Shown: piece by piece, positions 23,401 to 32,371 of the stretch
How the letters are laid out: every line of letters begins with the position of its first letter
Position numbering within the stretch: position 1 is the first letter of the stretch
Assembly: GCA_918807975.1 (NCBI GenBank)
Contig: OU964921.1
Span: 38,156,498 to 38,220,497, forward strand
Direction of reading: 5' to 3'
Origin: Aplidium turbinatum
Lineage: Eukaryota; Chordata; Ascidiacea; Aplousobranchia; Polyclinidae
Length of the DNA stretch: 64,000 nucleotides
Notes under the pieces: model-generated
The model's database searches: none
What the model saw: only the letters and a program-made list of their open reading frames with translations
Told to the model about the DNA's origin: nothing
Program-made: the position numbers and the translations under genes

Positions 23401-26400
23401 GTTGATTTTAGGTAGTATGGTATCTTAGGTAGAATTCAGGTGTTATTAAGGAGTTTGTGTACACCAACAAAAATTCACTTGTTTAAAAAACATTTTTTAG
23501 AGACATATTTTAGCTATCATTTAGTATGACTAGTGTGTAAATATGATTCTAGAAGTTTTATCAGGGATTATTTTGTGAATATAACTCTTGCAAAAATAAC
23601 ACGTGTTTTCCACGTATATTACACGTGTTCAAAATCCTATGATTATTTGACTAATTTTTAAGGTATATAAGGTAAAATCACACCCAGAAGAGGGCATACA
23701 AAAGAGAAAAAATGTTTACCCGAGCAGAAGGATGTTTTACCAGAATTTTTTGTATGTTGATTATATGTTGTTTCCACGTGTATTGCACGTTTCCATCTGT
23801 TGAAAAGTAACACGTGTTTTCCACGTATATTAAACGTGTTGAAGTCTTTCGTTCATTTGGGCAATTTTTAATCTGTGTTAGGTAAAACTACCTCCCAAGG
23901 ATGGTATAAACAGAAAGAATTCTCCACTCAAGTGGATTGGTGTCAACCACGCTCCTCCGCATTTTTTAGGATATAAGTTAGATTATGTGTTTTTGTAGGT
24001 GTCTTTACACGTTTTTATTACGTTATGTAAAAAGGAAACTTCATGACATTTTTTAGTCGCAAATTAATGTGATCTTTTAACGATAGTTCTTAGTGTAAAT
24101 TTAAGTGGTCTCGCTTACTGATATTAAACAATTACTTACTAAGGTTTGGTACGGTAGCCACTTTAACAAGTCGAAATTCTGCCACTAAAAATGACTAGAA
24201 TGAAATCGCCAACCAATCATAAGCTCCGGTTTAAGTGACGTAAAAATGGCAAAAAGAAGATGATACAAAGCAAATTAAGTGATGGATTTTTTGTCAGCTG
24301 GTTGGCTTAGGGGTTAAGGTTAGGGCTAGAAAGTAGTCATTTCATTGACGCGGGTTCGATTCCCACCACTGCTATTGCTCTTTTTCTTCTCTAATTCCAA
24401 ATAAAGTTCAAAACAAGCATTAACTCTCCGAATGAGTGCTAGAAGGGTCACAATTGGACAGTAGCCTCTTATAACAATATGTGTTATACAAATGTGTTAA
24501 ATAAATACAAATGTGTTAAATTGTTCATTTCAGATACGGTACGCGGAAATTAGGTAGAATGTGGGTGTAAAAACACGTAAAATCTACCACCAAATATACG
24601 TGTAATACACGTGAAATAGTGTCGACACTTATACGTGTATTATACGTGAAAATTAACGTATAATACACGACCCAAGGAACGTAGAATCTACGTGTCAGAT
24701 ACGAGGAAATTAGGTGGAATGCGGGTGTAAAACACGTAAAATCCACCACCAAATATACGTGTAATACACGTGAAATAGTGTCGACACTTATACGTGTATT
24801 ATACGTGAAAATTAACGTATAATACACGACCCAAGGAACGTAGAATCTACGTGTCAGATACCAGGAAATTAGGTGTAATGCGGGTGTAAAACACAAAAAA
24901 TCCACCACCAAATATACGTGTAATACACGTGAAATAGTGTCGACACATATGCGTGTATTATACGTGAAAATTAACGTATAATACACGACCCAAGGAACGT
25001 AGAATCTACGTATCAGATACGAGGAAATTAGGCGTAATGCGGGTGTAAAACACGTAAAATCCACCACCAAATATACGTGTAATACACGTGAAATAGTGTC
25101 GACACATATGCGTGTATTATACGTGAAAATTAACGTATAATACACGACCCAAGGAACGTAGAATCTACGTGTCAGATACGAGGAAATTAGGTGTAATCTG
25201 GGTGTAAAACACGTAAAATCTACCACCAAATATACGTGTAATACGCGTGAAATAGTGTCGACACATATGCGTGTATTATACGTGAAAATTAACGTATAAT
25301 ACACGACCCAAGGAACGTAGAATCTACGTGTCAGATACGAGGAAATTAGGCGTAATGCGGGTGTAAAACACGTAAAATCCACCACCAAATATACGTGTAA
25401 TACACGTGAAATAGTGTCGACACATATGCGTGTATTATACGTGAAAATTAACGTATAATACACGACCCAAGGAACGTAGAATCTACGTGTCAGATACGAG
25501 GAAATTAGGTGTAATCTGGGTGTAAAACACGTAAAATCCACCACCAAATATACGTGTAATACACGTGAAATAGTGTCGACACATATGCGTGTATTATACG
25601 TGAAAATTAACGTATAATACACGACCCAAGGTACGTAGAATCTACGTGTAATACACGTGAAATTTCTAGCTGGGAGTTGGCAATAGACGCAAAGATTATT
25701 GTTGATCGAGAGTTGAAGTTATTGAATACGAGTAAAGCAAAGTTGATGCTAATATAATTTCTGATTGAACTTGAAATCGTATGAAGAGTTGTGAGTGGAT
25801 TACGTTAAACTCGATTAATAGTTGTAAGCGTTGGAATCTATTGCTGTTCACTGTTACTATTACTTTGATTAGTTGATGGAAGAGCTGAACCATTCGCTAA
25901 AGTCCTTCAAGAATTTTCATTATCATTTCACTAGTAGAACTATTCGACATTTAATTGACTGCTTTTCGGTGATATCCCATTAAACTACGTCATTAATCCT
26001 TTCCAAGTATTTTTTCTGGTAAGAGATAGAAAGAAACCGTGACAAAAATATAATATATACAATTTTGACAAAAATATAGCAGTGATATGTCAAGAATTGT
26101 TCCTATCGGCCTACGAATGCGGCGCGGAGGAACAAACTGCTGGCCATGTCATTCTTGAATGTCCTATTTACAAAACACCAAATGGAATACATTGCGTAGC
26201 AGCACTGGACAAAGCTACACTCACCTGACTTTCCATCACCTGCCCTGAAATTTGAACAATCCTGTCTTATACAAATGACGAAAAAGAATCGAGCATTTAC
26301 AAAGACATTTATGACATCATTACCGTCTTTCGGTTACATCAGTTTTGTTCGTTTTTTTTTCATTTAGTTGTCAGCGGAAGTTAGTAAGTTCAAAATCAGT

Positions 26401-29400
26401 GGAGTAGAAGTTTGCTCTTTTGCGACGTGCAGACTTTACTAATTTTAAGAACAAAATTATTTTTATGGGTTTTTGTTTTTTCAAGGGTTTTTTTTTTCGG
26501 CTCTTTTTGAAAGTTGATTGCAAAATTTTTACTCTCCAGGTCCGTCATTTTATTTGTGTTCTTTTTTGTTTTTCTTTTACGTTTGCGTTTTTTACGTTTG
26601 CACAGAGTTTTTCCGTCTCTTCGTTCTTACTACTTTTTCTTGTAATCTAACGTTCTTAGTGCGTTCTTATTATCTTTTTTATTACGTTTTCAATGTGCTA
26701 TTTTGTTTAGTGAATTCTTATTGCGTGTTGCGGCTCTCTGTTTAATTTACAAGTGCTCATTTGGCCCTCAGAGTAGTTTGAGACCCTTGATTTAGGGGGT
26801 GTTTACAAGAAGTACACGTCGTTTGTTGTTTTCTTGCTAAGTACCATTTTACATAGCAATGAATTTTAGATGCTAAATCCTCTCAAGGGTCAGTTCGTTA
26901 TCTCATGGTGGTAAAGTTACAGTAGTTCAATGGTTTCAAGCAAGATCGCATGAAACAAACTAGTGATGTCCTAAACTGGAAAGAAAGCAGTCAAGAAAAC
27001 CGTTTAAAAACCTTTAAAAAAATAAAAACAAAAACAGATCCCCTACAGAAATATGCCTTCATCATAGAATTTGCTAAAACAAAAAAATAAAATATAAAAT
27101 AAAAAATAAAAAATATTTCTTCAGAGTGCGTTAGTCTACTTTATAATTATTCACAAAATATCAATTCGTTTAAATTTTTGAACATTAATGAAAAGATTAT
27201 CTAATAGTTAGTTACAAATTTTGCTATCACTTTAAGTCAAACGACAGTTGATCGAACGACAATAATAACAATCAACCTTGAATGTGTCATGCAGAGCGGG
27301 CACACCTTTAATACCCATGCGCACGCAAAAAAATCAAGAAAATTTATAAACAGACAAATTATCAAACAGAAACGAACCAAAGTAACAAATTGTATCAACA
27401 ATCAACAAAAAACGAGATAAACAACGGTCTTAAACATTAGTGTGTTATTGTGTCTTATTTGTTTTTGGTTTACGTTGCGGGCCTGCACACTTTTAGGAGT
27501 AAAACTTAGGTAAACCGTATTGTAAGTACAATAAGATGTTGATGAAGATCAATGTATGAGTGAAAGAAGAACTCTACTATATGGCTAATTGGAATGATGG
27601 GTTAGTATTGGATAGGAATTGAGCTTTAGCCTGAAGTAATATCACTGCAATTTTTATGGTTACTTAAATCTCTAGCAAAAGTAAACATCCGACTCATCTA
27701 TGAGTAGACCACCGGGGTTTGTCGGCCGCGTGGATGAGTGGTGTAAGCGTTTGATCGTTTTATGGAGACCTCTATTTAATTCTCATATGAGTACACAGCT
27801 GTATCTTAGCAAGACACTCAATGACATGATCTTTCAATTAATTTACATTTTTAACTGCCAATCATGATCCTGGATAAAGGTAAAGGTTAGTCCCATACTT
27901 GATCCAAGCATCGGGGGATGAGAAAATAAGTTTCTCATTACTGTATACTTAAGCCTTCGGCACTAACGAGAGTAGAGTGGCCAGTTCCTTTCTCTCAGCC
28001 GCCTTTCCTTCAGAAAATACGCCCACCCAATTTATTACACCCTGGGTAGAGGTGAGCGGTGTTTTTCAACAACCAGCTTAAGCCGGGAGTCGAACCAAGA
28101 TTGCATGATTGGAAAGCGAGCGCCTTATCCGCTGCGCCATCCCATCCTGGATACCACAACTAAAAATGTGATGTCAATTTTGCTATTGCTCAGTAACCTA
28201 CAAAGTCATTTTTAGCCTATGTGGTAGCCCCACTTTAGCCTTTGGGAATGCCGCAGAAATATCTTCCCACAAGAAACAACATGGAGCATCAGTCACAGCA
28301 TCAACTTTAGCAAGCATCTCTTGATATTCTTCCTTAGTACAACCATATTCCAACGCTTTTCTCAATTTACTTCCAATATACCAGGCTTGCTCTTCAAAGT
28401 CGTAAACTGGAAAGAAAAAGATATAAAAAGCATCAAAATACAATTTATATTGTAAATACGTGACAGTTGCTTTTGTAGAAACAACAGTGAAGTAAGATCG
28501 TCGGACCACTCGGCATGCGACAACTCAGCAAGTTAGCTAACAATTCATGTACTGTCCAAGTTAGCAAATGAGATTTTCAGCTAGCATCGGACAAGTGTGG
28601 TCATCGCTAACTAAACCAAATTTTCTGACTTGTGTCATGTCAAGTTTAGGCTTGTTCAGTTGTTACTTGCTCAGTTTCATTATTTGCCAACTTCACCCAC
28701 TTGCTGAAATGCTGCTAGCTCAGTTGTCATATGCTCAACTTCCATTTGCTCAGTTCACAACTGCTGACTTGTATAGAAGACTCGTGAAGTTAATGTAAAG
28801 AGATTGAGCAAAAAAAGTGAGAGAAAAGCGTTTGCAAAAATTGAGAAAAACTGCATTTTTTCCTGATTTTAGAAGGTAGGCCTACATGCGACCAAGTGCC
28901 CCTCCTGGACCCGCTATTTATACTAGTCTGTAATCAGGCTGTTTTGATACTATTGTCAAGTACTAAATCCTTAACGCAATTGTAATAGCATATTACCTAA
29001 GATTTTTTTTCACGGAAACCCAACTATCTTCCACGAAACAGTTGTGTTTTGCAGAACACCTGTCGAAAATCATTGGTCCATACAGGAGTTATCGAACTCT
29101 TTGCTAAGGACAGGGAGTATATGCTGCTAGTGCTATGCATGTAAAGTATTCAATATTTAAGGAGAATGGTGACCAACTATATTTTCATTCTTATTTTCAC
29201 ACTGACAGTGCTTTCCAAGTCAACCATAATATTTAATAAAGAAAATGAGAAATGAGGTTGGTGAACTGAATTGTTTTAATCGGAAATGCACCAATAACTA
29301 CATTAAACGTAAAATTTAGGCATGATGCTTGATGATTATTATTAGTAACATCATCCCAATTGCTGTGAAAAATTAACACAAGACATAAATTAAGATGAGG

Positions 29401-30624
29401 GAAAAGGTTTAAAAGTGAAGCCATCGCATAACTATGAAAACGACAAATTGATCAGGACAAGGAGTCAAAATATTTTAAAAATAATGTTTTCGAAAAATAC
29501 TGTAGAACATTAATAGATCTATCACATAATCTTTTCACACAATTTCATTTTCTATTACACCAATCACCAAATGTACTTTAGAAGATTCAAATACGGTCAG
29601 AGAAAGACAGAAAAGATGAAGATGACGGGATAACATTGCAGAAAAAATTGATTTCCCCTGGATGCTAACAGCAACAAATAGAATGGTATGGAAACAGATG
29701 TGGAATTCAGAAGCGTTAACAGGGGATCCAGAGGGTATTTTTGGGCCGGGTCCTGATGATTTTAGGGGCTGGTAACTTTTTCCAGGGGCCTGGAAATTTG
29801 AAGAAACCATCTGGTATTCGCTGGATATAGTACGTTTTTATGAAAGGTGTCTTAATTTGAGGCCCGAAGATCTCATTCGTACCGGGCACGAATTATCCTA
29901 TCAACGGCCCTGGTGACTGCATGCCAGCAGTGACATAACTTGTTGTTGACGATTAAAATGGATTTTTCAAAATAAAGATAAAATACAGTACTTGGAAAGA
30001 AGTAAGATTAAAAATCCTGCTGAAAAATAAGATGATTGACAAATAGTTCTTCAATTTTGCAATTTTTTTCTTTGTTTAGACCTGATTTTGCAAAAAGAGT
30101 TTGTAAAGAGTTAGCATCTACTTTTTTGAAAGAAAAGCAAACATTTTATTTAACCAATAAAGTGGAGCATTTTAATAAAGTTGACATGTGTAAGCTGCCG
30201 TACTCTCAAAAGAGTTGATTATTTTGTACAATTTTTATATTGTCAATCTGTCGTGCAGCAACATAATTTTGAAGAGATGGTTGGTTTGAATATTTGTTCT
30301 CGGGCTGACAAAGCCTCTTATAGGTTATTTCCTGCAGTTTCGCATAAGCTACTTTCAGAAGCTTGGAACTGATGACAGATCAGCTCAGCTTTAGCACTAC
30401 AGTTTTTGTCAACAGTGGTTAATTGGTACTTCTACTTATTTACAAAATACTGCTATAGACAAACATTCTTTCGAATAAATCTTACCCCACATACCATGCG
30501 AATGCGTTATTTCAACATCTACTTATTAATTTTGGAATCACCCACCTTTCATTCCAAGAATTCTTAAAGCAGCACACAAACTTTTTGTTCCAGTTTTGGG
30601 CAATCCAGCACATATCACTTTCAT
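8374..30624 (-). CDS. Sulfotransferase-like gene (Sulfotransfer_4 type), four exons, 3' end missing
   Basis: The family transfers sulfate from PAPS to acceptor molecules; the substrate cannot be told from sequence. Exons on the minus strand are 30,624-30,546, 28,406-28,234, 8,944-8,797 and 8,480-8,374. They join in frame (phases 1, 0, 1, 0) to give 169 codons. The PAPS-binding P-loop GLPKTGTKSL is in exon 1, the joint of exons 1 and 2 gives the family word VYDFEE, and the joint of exons 2 and 3 gives FPKAKIILCMRNTEEEW, matching the usual FP.AKVIL..R. segment. Exon 4 ends with ALKRYREHN. Members I recall run somewhat over 200 residues, so a C-terminal exon is missing, possibly left of the window. 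Intron 2 is about 19.3 kb and full of mobile elements. A host gene is the best reading; a decayed copy is possible. Confidence 0.72.
8797..8944 (-). CDS. Sulfotransferase exon 3
   Basis: The acceptor is TTTATAG, then ATTATATTGTGCATGAGAAAT. It encodes IILCMRNTEEEWLESF, the segment that follows FP.AK in this family. The chosen donor, ATGG then GTAGCC at 8,796, gives phase 1 and fits exon 4. The open frame runs on to 8,738 if that donor is not used. Confidence 0.65.
8945..11149 (-). other. Part of intron 2, no gene recognised
   Basis: This is AT-rich non-coding sequence. It includes a cluster of AAGTAA/TTACTT words at 10,476-10,552 and two similar short palindromic words, GTCAAAACTTTTGAC near 9,681 and a relative near 10,568. 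No coding family was recognised. Confidence 0.5.
11155..11711 (-). repeat. 3' LTR of the BEL/Pao element
   Basis: This 557-bp copy matches 18,938-19,494. On the minus strand it starts TGTTACGGCC and ends TGACCA. Confidence 0.92.
12020..18418 (-). CDS. BEL/Pao gag-pol polyprotein
   Basis: A single frame of 2,132 codons, no breaks seen. Parts in order are a gag region with an alanine/glutamate-rich coiled-coil-like stretch near residues 170-270, Cys/His knuckles of gag, aspartic protease, reverse transcriptase with the YMDDF form usual in this group, RNase H and integrase. The gag-protease-RT-RNaseH-integrase order and the RT type are what place it in BEL/Pao. No envelope-like ORF was noticed. 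Several plus-strand open frames opposite it are only shadows. Confidence 0.93.
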   Translation of the reverse strand: MLNLALTFNMSTLGGDKDSTAVDSTEFKPDDVLCGRAGHSGEGPINDEAKSVREARHLRRDILTQIGELSVALGSLSDKQELLIFRSNLSTLEEELRHFHALLSKIVNSAILAELRDRVDPEFNSLKNNFEQKESEFSDRLDADIHPEDSASNVSTRMSESSSRIVAQINLQLRREELQIQAEAEARAAEAIARAEAIRAEAARAEAAARAEADARAAEAAQAEAAARVEAEAEARAAEFALKDAQLRAEQRKEAVLAEYRSELGSRRSSRKGSSRHSRSEHQSQFNLPNLFQTPVQSVSGPVRSTRFPAVSGGLGAAAKGLPKDLVPRPANFSRTLPPERTGHGAAISSNALPPSKFSAPLVVDRPATRNLGGCERRIVSPDFNVCEDRDRAVHVTEPTQPLKGYSLSSPAKSSSQQQDCFFEYQNSRTFFDKAALIGYDGNNMPFVFFKNRVMALMAASPFKGTRLTLLQAACVRTAAQTIANLVSDTPGLSEEDRIEMSLARLSQRFGVRGGLFAEPEIRKYRYGSKLNSTSSSDLKEFKDELSQCLLYAQAYGQRDKLEGRFVLDLAKRLPFDAKQRYLDFLGDQYGGTDEPTFQSLFEFVVREETRKSTDFSIMLMGDSGESQQFKKFGKGKLPSCPVRQTSVKPHDNVISGSSQYSTAVGAPRGGVARRSDIPACFCCSSRGQVEYHFLSNCKEFLRLTPKDRRDVIVKAGKCLNCLRQHMVRDCNHANNCRKCGPTNDRKHYFLLHDFYVTSRDSLDLVGKDEAGARVPVRNVKIGNVKAAFNRVTAARVLNPMTGKSKLVYCQHDPGSQLTFVSSDLVCELGLKPYDKASFKMDTLAGQKPTCADLVKLNIQSLETDELFCDITSVVNPAWADDVKTLPHKQDLNGFSHFHDVNMFHLNDCSTVDVLIGNDNAYLMCAKEERVGDNRSEPHALLTPLGWLACGGKSPLVESVAKVCRVQTSSESDVISGFQRKIESRDMEIADLNKVIQDLTLQNETCELSRNDNLARELVEPNIELKDGRFEIPVPLKEDIDLPNNFVLASDRAAALRKKALKQPELRDFLTDTMKDLKSNGYIERAGEAGNVKGFEWYLPYFVTSQLKKRIVYDGKSEFRGTCVNDVMFSGPDLLNPLVDVLARFRLGRFGLMADVTKCFFQIKLPESQRDLFRILWFEDDDLENGRMVPFRFCVHPWGIKSSPYIACLAIKKMIEQNPSGAGDLTLCNIANNMYMDDFIFSVDSLEEAQQITHESIALFDSRGFKLVKWSANKEAMIVLSNLDNEMLSPLIRDVDFQTENMTLPSAKTLGCVWQTESDEMRIACSLKPLAKHTRRSMLSQLGQNFDPLGFGAPFFLKARLILQQLAIDKFDWDTEVPDSFVKEWESWLRSLDLLKDFSLPRWYFANSGVCSPDDIVSYQLHGFSDASNQAFSSVVYLRRLVNGVPSVSFVLGKSTIVVKNQFSWPIARKELVAALNTARLVKQAYEALKMPDCSKYFWCDSRTVLQWVKNPDLRLNKFITRRVEHILLLSGAQDWRFCPTDMNPADVGTRPNLITKKEFRELWLNGSSLLYQCEEIPSVENPTPVPVHSLYLRDEEGSLDVAQGGLHRLIEAALSLYVMKKRIAYLVAFVEFLCCKTRKRSFMKPKLDASYLNRALDLTVKFVQKSVYGDVLHLMTKRSPDALEEVIKRGSVGASQREKERLKELRSLKKYRPCVDDAGVIRIEGRLSNSPEISLEAKHPIVLPSKHPFTRLVVLSHHNRNAHCGVQHTLLSTRQKFWIANGNASVKRYLNDCGVCAIEKARPIRQLMSDLPLSRTTAHRKPFFDCGLDYLGPLTFVEGRSHKKAWGLLFTCMASRAIHVELVTSLSLSDFLLAFTRFTDLRGQVNAIYSDNGSTFQAASKKLPELIESAEFHNALRQREINWEFIPPYAPAQGGAWEAMVKQFKIAFFHILDSSIRKPNFIELLTYTGSAVRIVNERPLVPLSDDPRDFTVITPASLLTPYLDPYCAVGQPHDRDQLRRDYRFNLSLSQQFWNKWIDFYLPGLQGRKKWLKMAENLEPGQLVVVGSLQDIGKRGKYQLGRVHEVVPQIRKGKPVVRRAKVAVCNYDESTGKVKVDYVLRDISCLAPVKNT
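18829..18937 (-). repeat. Tandem 54-bp repeat in the BEL/Pao leader
   Basis: Two nearly perfect units contain CTGCCTGTGCTTCCGTAC and CTAGCCAGAGAATCG. More diverged relatives precede them from about 18,700. They lie between the 5' LTR and the gag start. Confidence 0.8.
18938..19494 (-). repeat. 5' LTR of the BEL/Pao element
   Basis: This 557-bp copy matches 11,155-11,711 and lies upstream of the element's coding frame on the minus strand. Confidence 0.92.
19500..21900 (-). other. Part of intron 2, strongly AT-rich, no gene recognised
   Basis: Long AT-rich stretch with many short TA runs. Minor open frames have no recognisable content. Confidence 0.5.
21908..21965. repeat. Perfect 13-bp-arm hairpin, related to one at 57,288-57,327
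   Basis: ATTGATTCAACGT and ACGTTGAATCAAT face each other across TTGCAG. The 57.3-kb hairpin has the same GATTCAACG/CGTTGAATC core and similar flanks (GTAAAAATCA against GTAAAATCA), so the two are probably related. Confidence 0.6.
22085..22318 (-). mobile_element. CAGTGACGTAGC-type repeat (hAT-like), copy A
   Basis: The right end, read inverted, is CAGTGACGTAGCTAGG. The body matches 63,081-63,322 over TGAATGACGTTTCATA, a block near TTCAGTAACT and a GCCCTC..TTTTCCCTC-like end. The left boundary is approximate and no target duplication was found. Confidence 0.5.
22320..22979 (-). other. Part of intron 2, no gene recognised
   Basis: Non-coding AT-rich sequence; nothing recognised. Confidence 0.45.
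22980..23180. repeat. Direct duplication of about 65 bp
   Basis: The block beginning ATTGCGAAATCTTTATTATG near 22,980 recurs near 23,116 with only small changes, about 135 bases further on. Confidence 0.75.
24292..24385 (+). other. tRNA-like sequence with A-box and B-box words
   Basis: TGGCTTAGGGGTTAAGG resembles an A box, and GCGGGTTCGATTCCCACC resembles a T arm with B box. A CTTTTT run follows. The acceptor ends do not pair, so a working tRNA is unlikely. It may be a SINE head or a decayed tRNA. Confidence 0.35.
24530..25648. repeat. Tandem array: seven units of about 159 bp
   Basis: Units begin TCAGATAC at 24,530, 24,695, 24,854, 25,013, 25,172, 25,331 and 25,490. The spacing is 159 except for the first unit (165). 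Each unit contains GTGTCGACAC, ACGTGTAATACACGT and CGTAGAATCTACG, all palindromes or near-palindromes. Because 159 is a multiple of three, the minus strand stays open for 365 codons, but the repeated peptide is a by-product of unit length. Units differ by few substitutions. Confidence 0.92.
25675..26104 (-). other. Part of intron 2, no gene recognised
   Basis: Non-coding; a 65-codon minus-strand frame has no recognisable content. Confidence 0.45.
26105..26260 (+). mobile_element. LINE 3'-end fragment
   Basis: The translation gives YECGAEEQTAGHVILECPIYKTPNG and then, after a stop, LSITCPEI. This is the same C-terminal domain as the LINE at 1,183-4,398. Only the last 150 or so bases remain. 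Confidence 0.8.
26261..27700 (-). other. Part of intron 2, no gene recognised
   Basis: T-rich then A-rich low-complexity sequence. Open frames at 26,420-26,745 are phenylalanine-rich translations of T runs. Confidence 0.5.
27720..28143. repeat. SINE-like composite with tRNA-like heads
   Basis: Read on the minus strand, 28,143-28,080 gives GGCGCAGCGGATAAGGCGC and GGTTCGACTCCCGGCTT, good A-box and B-box words. The anticodon arm does not form, so a SINE head is more likely than a tRNA gene. The left end (27,727-27,760) carries a second A-box-like word on the plus strand. The middle includes CTGGGTAGAGGTGAGCGG, a kind of word common in animal tRNA-derived repeats. Confidence 0.5.
28234..28406 (-). 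CDS. Sulfotransferase exon 2
   Basis: A clean acceptor, TTCTTTCCAG, precedes the exon. It encodes YDFEEQAWYIGSKLRKAL, EEYQEMLAKVDAVTDAP, then LWEDISAAFPKAK. VDAVTDAP and FP.AK are recognisable family segments. The donor is GTGGGG at 28,233, not a strong one, but phase 0 joins exactly to exon 3. Without splicing the frame stops at 28,198. Confidence 0.75.
28407..30545 (-). other. Intron 1 of the sulfotransferase gene
   Basis: It begins GTGGGT after exon 1 and ends TTTCTTTCCAG. It contains hAT-like end words near 29,705 (CAGGGGATCCAG) and 29,922 (inverted CAGGGCCGTTGATAGG), but these do not match each other as a pair. No other gene was recognised. Confidence 0.55.
30546..30624 (-). CDS. Sulfotransferase exon 1 with start codon
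   Basis: The exon encodes 26 residues beginning MKVICAGLPKTGTKSL, the PAPS-binding P-loop at the very N-terminus as usual for this family. It ends AAAG then GTGGGT, phase 1. The sequence upstream on the minus strand includes TATATAAA about 18 bases before the ATG; that spacing is too close for a standard TATA box upstream of a 5' leader, so its role is unclear. Confidence 0.75.
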
Positions 30625-30659
30625 TTTAAGATTAAATTTATATACAGATCAAACTTATT

Positions 30660-31597
30660 CCTTATCTGTAAACATGAAAAACAATTTGTCAAAGCAAAAC
30701 ATGTTGAAATTTTAAAACATTTAACATTGTTTAGATTCAAAACTTTTTGTCTTGGTTTGGTTTTGTTTCTAATAATCTTGATGAATAGTATCACTTCGTT
30801 TCCATATAGCCTAAATCACCATTTTGTTGTAAATTTGAAAGCATAGTATAAGTCCCACTCTCAGAGAACCTATATCACACTCAAGTAATCAATGAGAAAC
30901 AAAGCAGATTTTTAAACTTTTTTTGCACAAGAATACAGAAAAGTTTTTATTATAAGAAATTGTCCTTAACAACTGTAATTGCAAGATCAAGATCGATCAC
31001 CATTGCATCAGAAGTGCTTGCTGTTAATTAATAAAAGATATTTCATTAACCATTACAATAAGTTATAAGTAAATAGTTTAAACGTTTACATTGCTTCATT
31101 GATTGATTGGTTTATTTTGTTGTGCAATATCATAACAGCTAAACATTCAATGACACAGCACGTATAACAATCATATTATTTAACAACGGAAGATTTATAG
31201 TACATGTAGGCCTCTACCGCATCGTTCAAGTAAGCAAATGCTTCAAGTAATCCACAACAGAAAGCTTTAAAGTGACCATTGACGGTGACTTCCAGTCAAG
31301 CAGCCACCCTCAGCTAATTAGATGAGAAACTTTTCAAACAGCTATCGTGTATTTAGAAAGATAGATTGTGTTGCTTTCAAACATTGTAAAGCTGAAGATT
31401 GTGTTAGAAACTTCAAAAAGATTACAGGTTGCAGCAAAGTATTGTAACTGAAATGTGAAACCTAGGCGTGCACCAATGACGCCATTTTGTAAGAAGTTAC
31501 TGCTGACAAAGTGTGATGATGAATATGTATAAAGAAACAGAAACGGATACTTTTGAATATTGCCGATAAGAGACATTAAACGACAAGTTCTGAACAT
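30660..31597. other. No recognised gene
   Basis: AT-rich sequence upstream of the sulfotransferase start. A promoter may lie here, but no specific element was identified. Confidence 0.45.
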
Positions 31598-32160
31598 AAT
31601 TGAGACATCTGATTCTAAAGTGGCCCAAGTCGAAAAAATTGGTTTTGAGATAATCGAGTTTAAAGGTTCACGTAATCATAAAAATTGTCACTGAAGCTTT
31701 GCAATCTTCATTTTGCATGTGAGAAAACTTGAGTGAGCAAGAAACTGTTTGTGATAATTGGTTTAACTGGATGATGACGTCATCACCGTTTATTAAGTAA
31801 GTTTTAACTTGGGCCATTTTTCTATAATAAAATAAGTCAAAACTAGCGACCCAAGTAAACTTGGTACAGATAATAAAAAGTTTTCTCAAAACAGAAAAGT
31901 GGCCCAAGTTAACAATTTTGCATTTTTAAAAAAGATTTCTTGCTTGTTTTGACGCCAAACTAGAAACAAAGCTTTTAACATTTTGTCATTAAGATAAGAA
32001 AAAACACTAAACAACTAAACACTGAAACCACACAATTTTCCTCATCTTCTGCTCCCACATCATCATTTTTCACCACACATTTTTCTCTAAATTTATTAGT
32101 TTTGGCTCTTCTGCATTTATTTAGTATTTTATTAGTTAAAAATTGAAATCACAATCAATC

Positions 32161-32371
32161 GCGTTTGTCTTTCTGCAATTCCTGCCCAAGTATCAACTTT
32201 ATACTCATCCAAACAGGCCAGATATCGTATTGAGAAAAACTGAGTGAATAAATTGTTGTTGGTTGTGTTTTTTTATTTTATTGCATCATTATAAAATTTT
32301 GTTTGGTGTTCCGCAAGATTATACTAATGTATAAAGTTTTCCGCGGCTCAAAAAAAGGTTGAAAAACACTC
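32161..32371 (+). mobile_element. hAT 3'-end remnant, same family as 53,808-55,693
   Basis: The sequence from GCGTTTGTCTTTCTGC to TTGAAAAACACT matches 55,486-55,692. It covers the last transposase codons and the terminal region. Everything upstream in the family is missing. Confidence 0.85.

Larger units (their letters stand above)
23362..25674. mobile_element. TIR-bounded non-autonomous element with palindrome-rich interior
   Basis: The left end reads CCCAGCTAGAAA followed by ACGTATATTACACG. The right end inverted reads CCCAGCTAGAAA followed by TTTCACGTGTATTACACG. The interior repeats the near-palindrome ACGTGTAWTACACGT many times and holds the 159-bp tandem array. No transposase or host gene was recognised inside, and no target duplication could be fixed. 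It lies within intron 2 of the sulfotransferase gene. The superfamily is unknown to me. Confidence 0.6.

Noticed and set aside
24292-24385. tRNA gene on the plus strand
   Set aside because: Acceptor ends do not pair and the T stem has a mismatch; kept only as tRNA-like.
24525-25622. A 365-codon minus-strand ORF with seven repeats of about 53 residues
   Set aside because: It is the tandem 159-bp array read in one frame. Unit length divisible by three keeps it open; no start context, splice signal or family supports a protein.
24530-25648. CRISPR-like appearance of regular repeats
   Set aside because: Units are contiguous and nearly identical over their whole 159 bp, with no unique spacers, in an animal genome.
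26420-26745. Phenylalanine-rich membrane-protein-like ORFs
   Set aside because: They are translations of T-rich low-complexity DNA with no conserved motif.
28080-28143. tRNA gene on the minus strand
   Set aside because: A and B boxes are good but the anticodon arm does not form; it continues into repeat sequence, so a SINE head is more likely.
29705-29922. hAT-like MITE in intron 1
   Set aside because: The two candidate ends (CAGGGGATCC and CAGGGCCGTT) do not match each other and flanks show no duplication.
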